Part shown: positions 47,901-59,900 of the stretch, in pieces
Layout of the letters: every line of letters begins with the position of its first letter
Position numbering within the stretch: position 1 is the first letter of the stretch
Origin: Urophycis tenuis
Lineage: Eukaryota > Chordata > Actinopteri > Gadiformes > Phycidae
Reading direction: 5' to 3'
Assembly (NCBI GenBank): GCA_036785325.1
Contig: JAXIVH010000001.1
Coordinates: 12,667,635 to 12,731,634, forward strand
DNA: 64,000 nt
Notes under the pieces: generated by a model
The model's database searches: none
Told to the model about the DNA's origin: nothing
What the model saw: the letters and a program-made list of their open reading frames with translations, nothing else
Program-made: the position numbers and the translations under genes

Positions 47901-50900
47901 GGCACTGCAGTTGTTGTTGTTGATCCTGCTGTTGTTGATGTGGGTCCTGCAGTTGTTGCTGATGGTCCTGCAGTTGTTATTGTTGGTTCTTGAGTTGTCG
48001 TTGTGGATCTTGCTGTTGTTGTGGGTCCTGCAGTTTTTGTTGTGGGTCCTGCAGTTGTTTTTCGGGGTCCTGCTGTGGTAGTTGTGGGTCCTACAGTTAT
48101 TGTTGTTGGCCATGCAGTTGTTGTTGGTGTAACAGTTGCAGTTGGTGCAGCAGTTGTTGTAGGAATTGCAGTTGTTGTTGCAGGTCCTGCTGTGGTAGTT
48201 GTGGGTTCTGCAGTTGTCATTGATGGTCCTGCAGTTGTTGTTGTTGGTCCTTCAGTTTTAGTTGTGTGTCCTGCAGTTGTCATTGATGGTCCTGCAGTTG
48301 TTGTTGTGGGTTCCCCAGTTGTTGTTGTGAGTCCTGCAGTTTTTGTTCTTGATCCTGCTGTTGTAGTTCTTGGTCCTGCTGTGGTAGTTGTTGGTCCCGC
48401 TGTGGTAGTTGTGGGTCGTAAAGTTATTGTTCTGGGTTCTGAAGTTGATGTTGGTGATGGTCCTGCAGTTGTTTTTGGAGTAGCAGTTGTCGTTGATGGT
48501 CCTGCAGTCAATATTGTTGGTCCTTCAGTAGTAGCTCTGGGTCCTACAGTTATTGTTGTGGGTCCTTCTGTAGTAGTTGTGGGTTCTTCAGGTGTTGTTT
48601 TGGGTCCCGCAGTTGTTGTTGTGGGTCCTGCTGTAGTAGTTGTGGGTTCTGCAGGTTTTGTTTTGGGTCCTGCAGTTGCAGTTGGTGCAGCAGTTGTTGT
48701 AGGAGCTGCAGTTGTTGGTGTTGGTCCTGCTGTGGTAGTTGTGGATTCTGCAGTTGTTTTTGTTGATTGTCCTGCGGTTGTTGTTGGTGTAGCAGTTGTC
48801 GTTGATGGTCCTGCAGTTGTTATTGTTGGTCCTTTAGTAGTAGTTGTGGATCCTGCAGTTGTTGTTATGGGTCCTGTAGTTGTTTTTCTGGGTCCTGCTG
48901 TGGTAGTTGTGGGTCCTACAGTTATTGTTGTGGGTTCTGCAGTTGCTGTTGTTGGTCCTTCAGTAGTAGTTGTTGGTCCTGCATTTCTTGGTGTGGGTTC
49001 CGCTGTGGTAGTTGTGGGTCCTACACTTATTGGTGTGGGTTCTGCAGTTGTTGTTGGTGATGGTCCTGCAGTTGTTATTGTTGGTGCTTGAGTCGTTGTT
49101 GCAGATCTTGCTGTTGTTGTGGGTGCTGGAGTCGTTGGTGGCCCTGCAGTTGTTGTTTTGGGTCCTGCTGTAGTAGTTGTGGATGCTGCAGTTGCTGTTT
49201 TAGGTGAAGCAGTTGTTGGTGGTCTTGCTGTTGTTGTTGTGGACCATGCTGTTGGTGTTCGTGGCCCTGCAGTTGTTGTTGTGGGTCCTGCTGTTGTGGA
49301 AGTGGGTCCTGCAGTGGTTGTTGGTGTTCCTGCAGTTGTTATTGTGGATGCTTGAGTTGTCAATGCAGATCTTGCTGTTGTTGTGGGTGCTGGATTTGTT
49401 GTTGTGGGTCTTGCTGTTGTTGTTGGTGGCCCTTCAGTTGTTGTTGTGGTTCCTCCTGCAGTAGTTGTGAATGCTGCAGTTGTTGGTGGTCCAACAGTTG
49501 TTGTTGTTGTTGGTCCTGGAGTTGTCATTGTGGGTGTTGCTATATGTGGCCCTGCAGTTGTTTGTTTTGCAGTTGTTGCAGTTTTTGGTTCTGCAGTTGT
49601 TGATGTTTGACCTGCAGTTGTTGTCGTATGTGGAGCAGTTGTTGTTGATGCTGCAGGTGGTGCTGTGGGTCCTGCTGTAGGAGTTGGTGGTTCTGCAGCT
49701 GTTGTAGGTGGAAAATTTGTAGTTGGTGCAGCAGTTGTTGAAGGTTGTGCAGTCGTCACAGTCAGTCCTGTAGTTGTTCTTGAAGGTGATGAAGTTCTTG
49801 TTGCCGATGCAGTAGTTGTTAGTGGTGCAGCAGTTTCTGTTGTTGGTCCTGCATTTTTCTCTGTGGGTCTTTCTGTACTAGTTGTGTGTTTTGCTGTTGT
49901 TATCGTAGGTGAAGCAGTTGTAGTTGGTGCAGTAATTGTTGTTGGTTCTGCAGTTGTTGTCATCGGGGGAGCAGTTGTAGTTGGTGGAGTGACCGTAGTT
50001 GGTTCGGCAATTGTTGTTGTTGGTGCCGCAGTAGTGGGTGATGGTTCTGCAGTTGCTGTTGTGGGTCCTGCTGTAGTAGTTGTTGATGCTGCAGTGTTCA
50101 TTGTAGGTCTTGCTGTTGTTGTTGGTGACCCTGTGATTGTGTATGTGGATCCTGCAGTGGTTGTTAGTGGTTCTGCAGTTGTTGTTGGGGGTGCTAGATT
50201 TGTCATTGTGGGGCTTTCTGTTGTTGTTGGCAGCCCTGCAGTTGTTGTTTTGGATCCTATTATAGTCATTGTGGATGCTGCAGTAATTGTTTTAGTTGAA
50301 GCAGTTGTTGTTGGTGGTCCTGCTGATGTTGTTGTGGATCTTGCTGTTGTTATTTGTGGCACTGCAGTTGTTGTTGTTGATCCTGCTGTTGTTGATGTGG
50401 GTCCTGCAGTTGTTGCTGATGGTCCTGCAGTTGTTATTGTTGGTTCTTGAGTTGTCGTTGTGGATCTTGCTGTTGTTGTGGGTCCTGCAGTTTTTGTTGT
50501 GGGTCCTGCAGTTGTTTTTCGGGGTCCTGCTGTGGTAGTTGTGGGTCCTACAGTTATTGTTGTTGGCCGTGCAGTTGTTGTTGGTGTAACAGTTGCAGTT
50601 GGTGCAGCAGTTGTTGTAGGAATTGCAGTTGTTGTTGCAGGTCCTGCTGTGGTAGTTGTGGGTTCTGCAGTTGTCATTGATGGTCCTGCAGTTGTTGTTG
50701 TTGGTCCTTCAGTTTTAGTTGTGTGTCCTGCAGTTGTTGTTGTCGGTCCTACAGTTGTTGTTGTGGGTTCCCCAGTTGTTGTTGTGAGTCCTGCAGTTTT
50801 TGTTCTTGATCCTGCTGTGGTAGTTCTTGGTCCTGCTGTGGTAGTTGTTGGTCCCGCTGTGGTAGTTGTGGGTCGTAAAGTTATTGTTCTGGGTTCTGAA

Positions 50901-53900
50901 GTTGATGTTGGTGATGGTCCTGCAGTTGTTTTTGGAGTAGCAGTTGTCGTTGATGGTCCTGCAGTCAATATTGTTGGTCCTTCAGTAGTAGCTCTGGGTC
51001 CTACAGTTATTGTTGTGGGTCCTTCTGTAGTAGTTGTGGGTTCTTCAGGTGTTGTTTTGGGTCCCGCAGTTGTTGTTGTGGGTCCTGCTGTAGTAGTTGT
51101 GGGTTCTGCAGGTTTTGTTTTGGGTCCTGCAGTTGCAGTTGGTGCAGCAGTTGTTGTAGGAGCTGCAGTTGTTGGTGTTGGTCCTGCTGTGGTAGTTGTG
51201 GATTCTGCAGTTGTTTTTGTTGATTGTCCTGCGGTTGTTGTTGGTGTAGCAGTTGTCGTTGATGGTCCTGCAGTTGTTATTGTTGGTCCTTTAGTAGTAG
51301 TTGTGGATCCTGCAGTTGTTGTTATGGGTCCTGTAGTTGTTTTTCTGGGTCCTGCTGTGGTAGTTGTGGGTCCTACAGTTATTGTTGTGGGTTCTGCAGT
51401 TGCTGTTGTTGGTCCTTCAGTAGTAGTTGTTGGTCCTGCATTTCTTGGTGTGGGTTCCGCTGTGGTAGTTGTGGGTCCTACACTTATTGGTGTGGGTTCT
51501 GCAGTTGTTGTTGGTGATGGTCCTGCAGTTGTTATTGTTGGTGCTTGAGTCGTTGTTGCAGATCTTGCTGTTGTTGTGGGTGCTGGAGTCGTTGGTGGCC
51601 CTGCAGTTGTTGTTTTGGGTCCTGCTGTAGTAGTTGTGGATGCTGCAGTTGCTGTTTTAGGTGAAGCAGTTGTTGGTGGTCCTGCTGTTGTTGTTGTGGA
51701 CCATGCTGTTGGTGTTCGTGGCCCTGCAGTTGTTGTTGTGGGTCCTGCTGTTGTGGAAGTGGGTCCTGCAGTGGTTGTTGGTGTTCCTGCAGTTGTTATT
51801 GTGGATGCTTGAGTTGTCAATGCAGATCTTGCTGTTGTTGTGGGTGCTGGATTTGTTGTTGTGGGTCTTGCTGTTGTTGTTGGTGGCCCTTCAGTTGTTG
51901 TTGTGGTTCCTCCTGCAGTAGTTGTGAATGCTGCAGTTGTTGGTGGTCCAACAGTTGTTGTTGTTGTTGGTCCTGGAGTTGTCATTGTGGGTGTTGCTAT
52001 ATGTGGCCCTGCAGTTGTTTGTTTTGCAGTTGTTGCAGTTTTTGGTTCTGCAGTTGTTGATGTTTGACCTGCAGTTGTTGTCGTATGTGGAGCAGTTGTT
52101 GTTGATGCTGCAGGTGGTGCTGTGGGTCCTGCTGTAGGAGTTGGTGGTTCTGCAGCTGTTGTAGGTGGAAAATTTGTAGTTGGTGCAGCAGTTGTTGAAG
52201 GTTGTGCAGTCGTCACAGTCAGTCCTGTAGTTGTTCTTGAAGGTGATGAAGTTCTTGTTGCCGATGCAGTAGTTGTTAGTGGTGCAGCAGTTTCTGTTGT
52301 TGGTCCTGCATTTTTCTCTGTGGGTCTTTCTGTACTAGTTGTGTGTTTTGCTGTTGTTATCGTAGGTGAAGCAGTTGTAGTTGGTGCAGTAATTGTTGTT
52401 GGTTCTGCAGTTGTTGTCATCGGGGGAGCAGTTGTAGTTGGTGGAGTGACCGTAGTTGGTTCGGCAATTGTTGTTGTTGGTGCCGCAGTAGTGGGTGATG
52501 GTTCTGCAGTTGCTGTTGTGGGTCCTGCTGTAGTAGTTGTTGATGCTGCAGTGTTCATTGTAGGTCTTGCTGTTGTTGTTGGTGACCCTGTGATTGTGTA
52601 TGTGGATCCTGCAGTGGTTGTTAGTGGTTCTGCAGTTGTTGTTGGGGGTGCTAGATTTGTCATTGTGGGGCTTTCTGTTGTTGTTGGCAGCCCTGCAGTT
52701 GTTGTTTTGGATCCTATTATAGTCATTGTGGATGCTGCAGTAATTGTTTTAGTTGAAGCAGTTGTTGTTGGTGGTCCTGCTGATGTTGTTGTGGATCTTG
52801 CTGTTGTTATTTGTGGCACTGCAGTTGTTGTTGTTGATCCTGCTGTTGTTGATGTGGGTCCTGCAGTTGTTGCTGATGGTCCTGCAGTTGTTATTGTTGG
52901 TTCTTGAGTTGTCGTTGTGGATCTTGCTGTTGTTGTGGGTCCTGCAGTTTTTGTTGTGGGTCCTGCAGTTGTTTTTCGGGGTCCTGCTGTGGTAGTTGTG
53001 GGTCCTACAGTTATTGTTGTTGGCCGTGCAGTTGTTGTTGGTGTAACAGTTGCAGTTGGTGCAGCAGTTGTTGTAGGAATTGCAGTTGTTGTTGCAGGTC
53101 CTGCTGTGGTAGTTGTGGGTTCTGCAGTTGTCATTGATGGTCCTGCAGTTGTTGTTGTTGGTCCTTCAGTTTTAGTTGTGTGTCCTGCAGTTGTTGTTGT
53201 CGGTCCTACAGTTGTTGTTGTGGGTTCCCCAGTTGTTGTTGTGAGTCCTGCAGTTTTTGTTCTTGATCCTGCTGTGGTAGTTCTTGGTCCTGCTGTGGTA
53301 GTTGTTGGTCCCGCTGTGGTAGTTGTGGGTCGTAAAGTTATTGTTCTGGGTTCTGAAGTTGATGTTGGTGATGGTCCTGCAGTTGTTTTTGGAGAAGCAG
53401 TTGTCGTTGATGGTCCTGCAGTCAATATTGTTGGTCCTTCAGTAGTAGCTCTGGGTCCTACAGTTATTGTTGTGGGTCCTTCTGTAGTAGTTGTGGGTTC
53501 TTCAGGTGTTGTTTTGGGTCCCGCAGTTGTTGTTGTGGGTCCTGCTGTAGTAGTTGTGGGTTCTGCAGGTTTTGTTTTGGGTCCTGCAGTTGCAGTTGGT
53601 GCAGCAGTTGTTGTAGGAACTGCAGTTGTTGGTGTTGGTCCTGCTGTGGTAGTTGTGGATTCTGCAGTTGTTTTTGTTGATTGTCCTGCGGTTGTTGTTG
53701 GTGTAGCAGTTGTCGTTGATGGTCCTGCAGTTGTTATTGTTGGTCCTTTAGTAGTAGTTGTGGATCCTGCAGTTGTTGTTATGGGTCCTGTAGTTGTTTT
53801 TCTGGGTCCTGCTGTGGTAGTTGTGGGTCCTACAGTTATTGTTGTGGGTTCTGCAGTTGCTGTTGTTGGTCCTTCAGTAGTAGTTGTTGGTCCTGCATTT

Positions 53901-56900
53901 CTTGGTGTGGGTTCCGCTGTGGTAGTTGTGGGTCCTACACTTATTGGTGTGGGTTCTGCAGTTGTTGTTGGTGATGGTCCTGCAGTTGTTATTGTTGGTG
54001 CTTGAGTCATTGTTGCAGATCTTGCTGTTGTTGTGGGTGCTGGAGTCGTTGGTGGCCCTGCAGTTGTTGTTTTGGGTCCTGCTGTAGTAGTTGTGGATGC
54101 TGCAGTTGCTGTTTTAGGTGAAGCAGTTGTTGGTGGTCCTGCTGTTGTTGTTGTGGACCATGCTGTTGGTGTTCGTGGCCCTGCAGTTGTTGTTGTGGGT
54201 CCTGCTGTTGTGGAAGTGGGTCCTGCAGTGGTTGTTGGTGTTCCTGCAGTTGTTATTGTGGATGCTTGAGTTGTCAATGCAGATCTTGCTGTTGTTGTGG
54301 GTGCTGGATTTGTTGTTGTGGGTCTTGCTGTTGTTGTTGGTGGCCCTTCAGTTGTTGTTGTGGTTCCTCCTGCAGTAGTTGTGAATGCTGCAGTTGTTGG
54401 TGGTCCAACAGTTGTTGTTGTTGTTGGTCCTGGAGTTGTCATTGTGGGTGTTGCTATATGTGGCCCTGCAGTTGTTTGTTTTGCAGTTGTTGCAGTTTTT
54501 GGTTCTGCAGTTGTTGATGTTTGACCTGCAGTTGTTGTCGTATGTGGAGCAGTTGTTGTTGATGCTGCAGGTGGTGCTGTGGGTCCTGCTGTAGGAGTTG
54601 GTGGTTCTGCAGCTGTTGTAGGTGGAAAATTTGTAGTTGGTGCAGCAGTTGTTGAAGGTTGTGCAGTCGTCACAGTCAGTCCTGTAGTTGTTCTTGAAGG
54701 TGATGAAGTTCTTGTTGCCGATGCAGTAGTTGTTAGTGGTGCAGCAGTTTCTGTTGTTGGTCCTGCATTTTTCTCTGTGGGTCTTTCTGTACTAGTTGTG
54801 TGTTTTGCTGTTGTTATCGTAGGTGAAGCAGTTGTAGTTGGTGCAGTAATTGTTGTTGGTTCTGCAGTTGTTGTCATCGGGGGAGCAGTTGTAGTTGGCG
54901 GAGTGACCGTAGTTGGTTCGGCAATTGTTGTTGTTGGTGCCGCAGTAGTGGGTGATGGTTCTGCAGTTGCTGTTGTGGGTCCTGCTGTAGTAGTTGTTGA
55001 TGCTGCAGTGTTCATTGTAGGTCTTGCTGTTGTTGTTGGTGATCCTGTGATTGTGTATGTGGATCCTGCAGTGGTTGTTAGTGGTTCTGCAGTTGTTGTT
55101 GGGGGTGCTAGATTTGTCATTGTGGGGCTTTCTGTTGTTGTTGTCGGTCCTACAGTTGTTGTTGTGGGTTCCCCAGTTGTTGTTGTGAGTCCTGCAGTTG
55201 TTGTTCTTGATCCTGCTGTGGTAGTTCTTGGTCCTGCTGTGGTAGTTGTTGGTCCCGCTGTGGTAGTTGTGGGTCGTAAAGTTATTGTTCTGGGTTCTGA
55301 AGTTGATGTTGGTGATGGTCCTGCAGTTGTTTTTGGAGTAGCAGTTGTCGTTGATGGTCCTGCAGTCAATATTGTTGGTCCTTCAGTAGTAGCTCTGGGT
55401 CCTGCAGTTATTGTTGTGGGTCCTTCTGTAGTAGTTGTGGGTTCTTCAGGTGTTGTTTTGGGTCCCGCAGTTGTTGTTGTGGGTCCTGCTGTAGTAGTTG
55501 TGGGTTCTGCAGGTTTTGTTTTGGGTCCTGCAGTTGCAGTTGGTGCAGCAGTTGTTGTAGGAACTGCAGTTGTTGGTGTTGGTCCTGCTGTGGTAGTTGT
55601 GGATTCTGCAGTTGTTTTTGTTGATTGTCCTGCGGTTGTTGTTGGTGTAGCAGTTGTCGTTGATGGTCCTGCAGTTGTTATTGTTGGTCCTTTAGTAGTA
55701 GTTGTGGATCCTGCAGTTGTTGTTATGGGTCCTGTAGTTGTTTTTCTGGGTCCTGCTGTGGTAGTTGTGGGTCCTACAGTTATTGTTGTTGGTCCTTCAG
55801 TAGTAGTTGTTGGTCCTGCATTTCTTGGTGTGGGTTCCGCTGTGGTAGTTGTGGGTCCTACACTTATTGGTGTGGGTTCTGCAGTTGTTGTTGGTGATGG
55901 TCCTGCAGTTGTTTTTTGATTGGCAGTTGTCGTTGATGGTCCTGCAGTTGTCGTTGTTGGTCCTTCAGTAGTAGTTCTGGGTCCTGTAGTTGTTGTTGTG
56001 GGTCCTGCTGTGGTAGTTGTGGCTCCTCCAGTTACTGTTGTGGGTCTTGCAGTTGTAGAGATCAGTCCTGTAATTTTTGAAGGTCCTGAAGTTATTGTTG
56101 TTATTGGTGTAACAGTTGCAGTTGGTGCAGCAGTTGTTTTAGGTACTGCAATCGTAGAAGTCAGAATTGTCATTGACGTTGTTGTTCCTGCAGTAGTAGT
56201 TTTGGGTATTGCAGATGTTGTCAGATGTGGGACAGTTGTAGTTTGTCCAGCAGTTGTTGTAGGACCTGCAGTTGTTGGTGTAGCAGTTATGGTTGATGGT
56301 CCTGCAGTTGTTGTTGTGGGTCCTGCTGTGGTTGTTGTGGGTCCTGATGTGGTAGTTGTGGGTTCTGCAGTGGTAGTTGTGGGTCCTGCTGTGGTAGTTG
56401 TGGGTCCTACAGTTATTGTTGTGGGTTCTGCAGTCGTTGTCGATGGTCCTGCAGTTGTTTTTGGAGTAGCAGTTGTCATTGATGGTCCTGCAGTCATTGT
56501 TGGTCCTTCAGTAGTAGTTCTGGATCCTGCAGTTGATGTTGTGGTTCCTGCTGTAGTAGTTGTGGGTTCTGCAGTTGTTTTTTTGGGTTCTGCTGTGTTA
56601 GTAGTGCGTCCTGCTGTGGTAGTTGTGGGTCCTGCAGTTGTAGAGGTCAGTCCTGTAGTTATTTTTGAAGGTCCTGGAGTTATTGTTGTTGGTCCTGCAG
56701 TTGTTGGTGTAACAGTTGAGGTTGGTGCCGCAGTTGTTTTAGGTCCTGCAATCGCAGAGGTCACTATTGTCGTTGTTGGTCCTGTAGTAGTAGTTTTGGG
56801 TATTGTAGATGTTTTCAGAGGTGGAACAGTTGTAGATGGTGCAGCAGATTTTGTAGTACCTGCAGTTGTCAGTGTAGCAGTTATCGATGGTCCTTCTGTC

Positions 56901-59900
56901 ATTGTTGGTCCGAGAGTGGTATGAGTGGGTCCTGCAGTTGTTGTTGTTGATGGTCCTGCAGCTGTTGTTGTTGATGGTCCTGCAGTTGTTGTTGGTGTAG
57001 CAGTTGTTGTTGATGGTCCTGCAGTGGTTGTTGTTGGTCCTTCAGTAGTAGTTCTCGGTCCTGTAGTTTTTGTTTTTAGTCCTTCAGTAGTAGTTGTGGG
57101 TCCTGCAGTTGTTGGTGTTGATGGTCCATCAGTTGTTTTTGACGGAGCGATTGTTGTTGAAGGTCCTGTAGATTTTGTAGTAGGTCCTACAATCCTAGAG
57201 GTCAGTCCTTTAGTTGTTGTTGAAGGTCCTGTACTAGTTGTTGTAGCAGTTGTCGTTGATGGTCCTTCAGTCGTTGTTGGTCCTACAGTAGTAGTTGTGG
57301 GCCCTGCAGTTGTTGTTGTTTGTCCTGCTGTAGTAGCTGTGGGTCCTGCAGTGGTTGTTGTTGTTCCTGCAGTTGTTGTTGGCATAGCAGTTGTCGTTGA
57401 TGGTCCGTCAGTCATTGTTGTTGGTCCTACAGTTGTAGCTGTGGGTTCTGCGGTTGTTGTTTTGGGTCCTGCATTTGTTGTTATTGATGATGTTGTTGTT
57501 GCTGTAGTGGTTGGTTTTGAAGGTCCTGCAGTTGTTGTGGAAGGACATGCAGTTGTTTTTGGTGTAGCACTTGTCGTTAAAGGTACAGCAGCCGTTGTTG
57601 TTCGTCCTACAGTGGTTGTTTGGGGTACTGCTGTAGGAGTTGTTGGTGCTGCCATTGTAGAGGTCAGTCCTTTATTTGTTGTTGATGGTCCTGGGGTAGT
57701 AGTTGTGGGTCCTGCAGTTTTTGTTGTGGGCCCTGCTGTAGTAGTTGTTGGTCCTGCAGTTCTTGCTGCTGTAGTGGTTCTTGTTGATGGTCCTGCAGCC
57801 GTTGTTGTTGGTCTTTCGGTAGTAGTTGTGGGTCCTGCTAGAGTAGTTGTGGGTCCTGCAGTTGTTGTTGGTGAAGGTCTTGTAGTTGTTGTTGGTGTAG
57901 CAGTTGTCGTTGATGGTCCTGCCGTCGTTGTTGTTAGTCCTTCCGCTGAATAGGTTGGTCCTGCACTTTTTGTGGTAGGACCTGCAGTTGTTGTTGGTGT
58001 AGCAGTTGTCATTGATGGTTCTTCAGTCATTGTTGGTCCTACAGTAGTAGTTGTGGGTCCTGCAGTAGTTGTGGGTCCTGCAGTTGTTAGTCCTGCAGTA
58101 GTTGTGTGTACTGCAGTTGTTGTGTATAGTCCTGGAGTTGTTGTTGTGGGTTCTGCAGTGCCCATTGTTGTTGATGGTCCTGCATTTGTTGTTGTGTATA
58201 GTCCTGGAGTTGTTGTTGTGGGTTCTGCAGTGCCCGTTGTTGTTGATGGTCCTGCATTTGTTGTTGGTGTAGGAGTTGTTGTTGATGGTCCTTCAGTTGT
58301 TCTTGTTAGTCCTAACGTAGCAGTTGTGGGTCCTGCAGTAGTAGTTGTTGGTGCAGTAGTTGTTGTAGGTCCTGCAGTCGTCACAGACAGTCCTGTAGTT
58401 GTTCTTGAAGGTGATGAAGTCGTTGTTGCTGGTGCAGTAGTTGTTAGTGGTTCAGCAGTTGCTGTTGGTCCTGCATTTTTTTCTGTGGGTTTTTCTGTAC
58501 TAATATTGGGTTCTGCAGTTGTTGTCCTCAGTGGAACAGTTGTAGTTGGTGCAGTAACTGTAGTTGGTTCTGCAGTTGCTGTTGTTGTGGCAGTTGTAAT
58601 TAAAGGTCCTGCAGTTGATGCTTTTGGTGCTGCAGTAGTGGGTGATTGTTTTGCATTTGTCATTGTGGCTCCTGCTGTAGTAGTTGTGGATATTACGGTT
58701 GTTGATGTGGGTCCTGCAGTGGTTGTTAGTGGTTTTGCAGTTGTTGTTGTTGTGGGTGCTGGAGTTGTCATTGTGGGTCTTGCTGTTGTTGTTGGTGGCC
58801 CTGCAGTTGATGTTTTGGATCCTGCTGTAGTAGTTGTGGATGGTGCAGTTGTTGTTTCAGGTGAAGCAGTTGCTGTTGTCGGTGCTGCAGTTGTCATTGT
58901 GGGTCTTGCTGTTGTTGTTGTTGATCCCACAGTTGTTGATGTGGGCCCTGCAGTGGTTGGTAGTGGTTCTGCAGTTGTTGTTGTGGGTGCAGGAGTTGTC
59001 ATGGTGAATCTTGCTGTTGTTGATGGCCCTGCAGTGGTTGTTTTGGATCCTACTGTAGTTGTTGTGGGTGCTGGAGTTGTTGTTGTGGGTCTTGCTGTTG
59101 TTGTAGGTCGCCCTGCTGTTGTTGTCGTGGATGCTGCAGTTGTTGCTGGCCCTGCAGTTGTTGTTTTGGGTCCTATTGTAGTAGTTGTGGATGCTGCAGT
59201 TGATGTTGTTGATGGTCCTGCCATTGTTTTTGGTGCATCAGTTGTCATTGATGGTTTTACAGTCATTGATGTTGGTACTACAGTAGTATTTCTGGGTCCT
59301 GCCGATGTAGGGGTCAATCCTACAGTTGTTGTTGTTGGTCCTGTAGTAGTAGTTGTTGGTGCAGCAGTTGCCGTAGGTCCTGCAGTCTTCGCAGTCAGTC
59401 CTGTAGTTGTTTTTGAAGGTGATGGAGTTTTGGTTGCTGGTGCAGTAGTTGCTGTTGTTGGTCCTGCATTTTTTTCTGTCGGTCTTTCTTTACTAGTTGT
59501 GGGTTCTGCTGTTGTTATCATAGGTGGAGAAGTTATAGTTTGTGCAGTAATTGTTGTAAGTTCTTCAATAGTTGGTGATGGTACTGCAATTGTTGTTGTG
59601 GGTCCTGATGTAGTAGTCTTGGATGATGCAGTTGTCTTTATTGGTCTTTCTGTTGTTGGTGGACCTGCAGTTGTTGTTTTGGGTCCTACTGTAGTAGTTT
59701 TGGATGCTGCAGTTGTTTTAAGTGAAGCAGTTATTGGTGGTTCTGCTGTTGTTTTGGATATTGCTGTTGTTACTTGTGGCCATGCAGTTGTTGTTGTTGT
59801 TCCCCCTATAGTAGTTGTGGATGCTGCAGTTGTTGGTCCTGCATTAGTGGGTGATTGTTCTGCAGTGGTTGTTAGTGCTTCTGCAGTTGTTGTTATGGGT

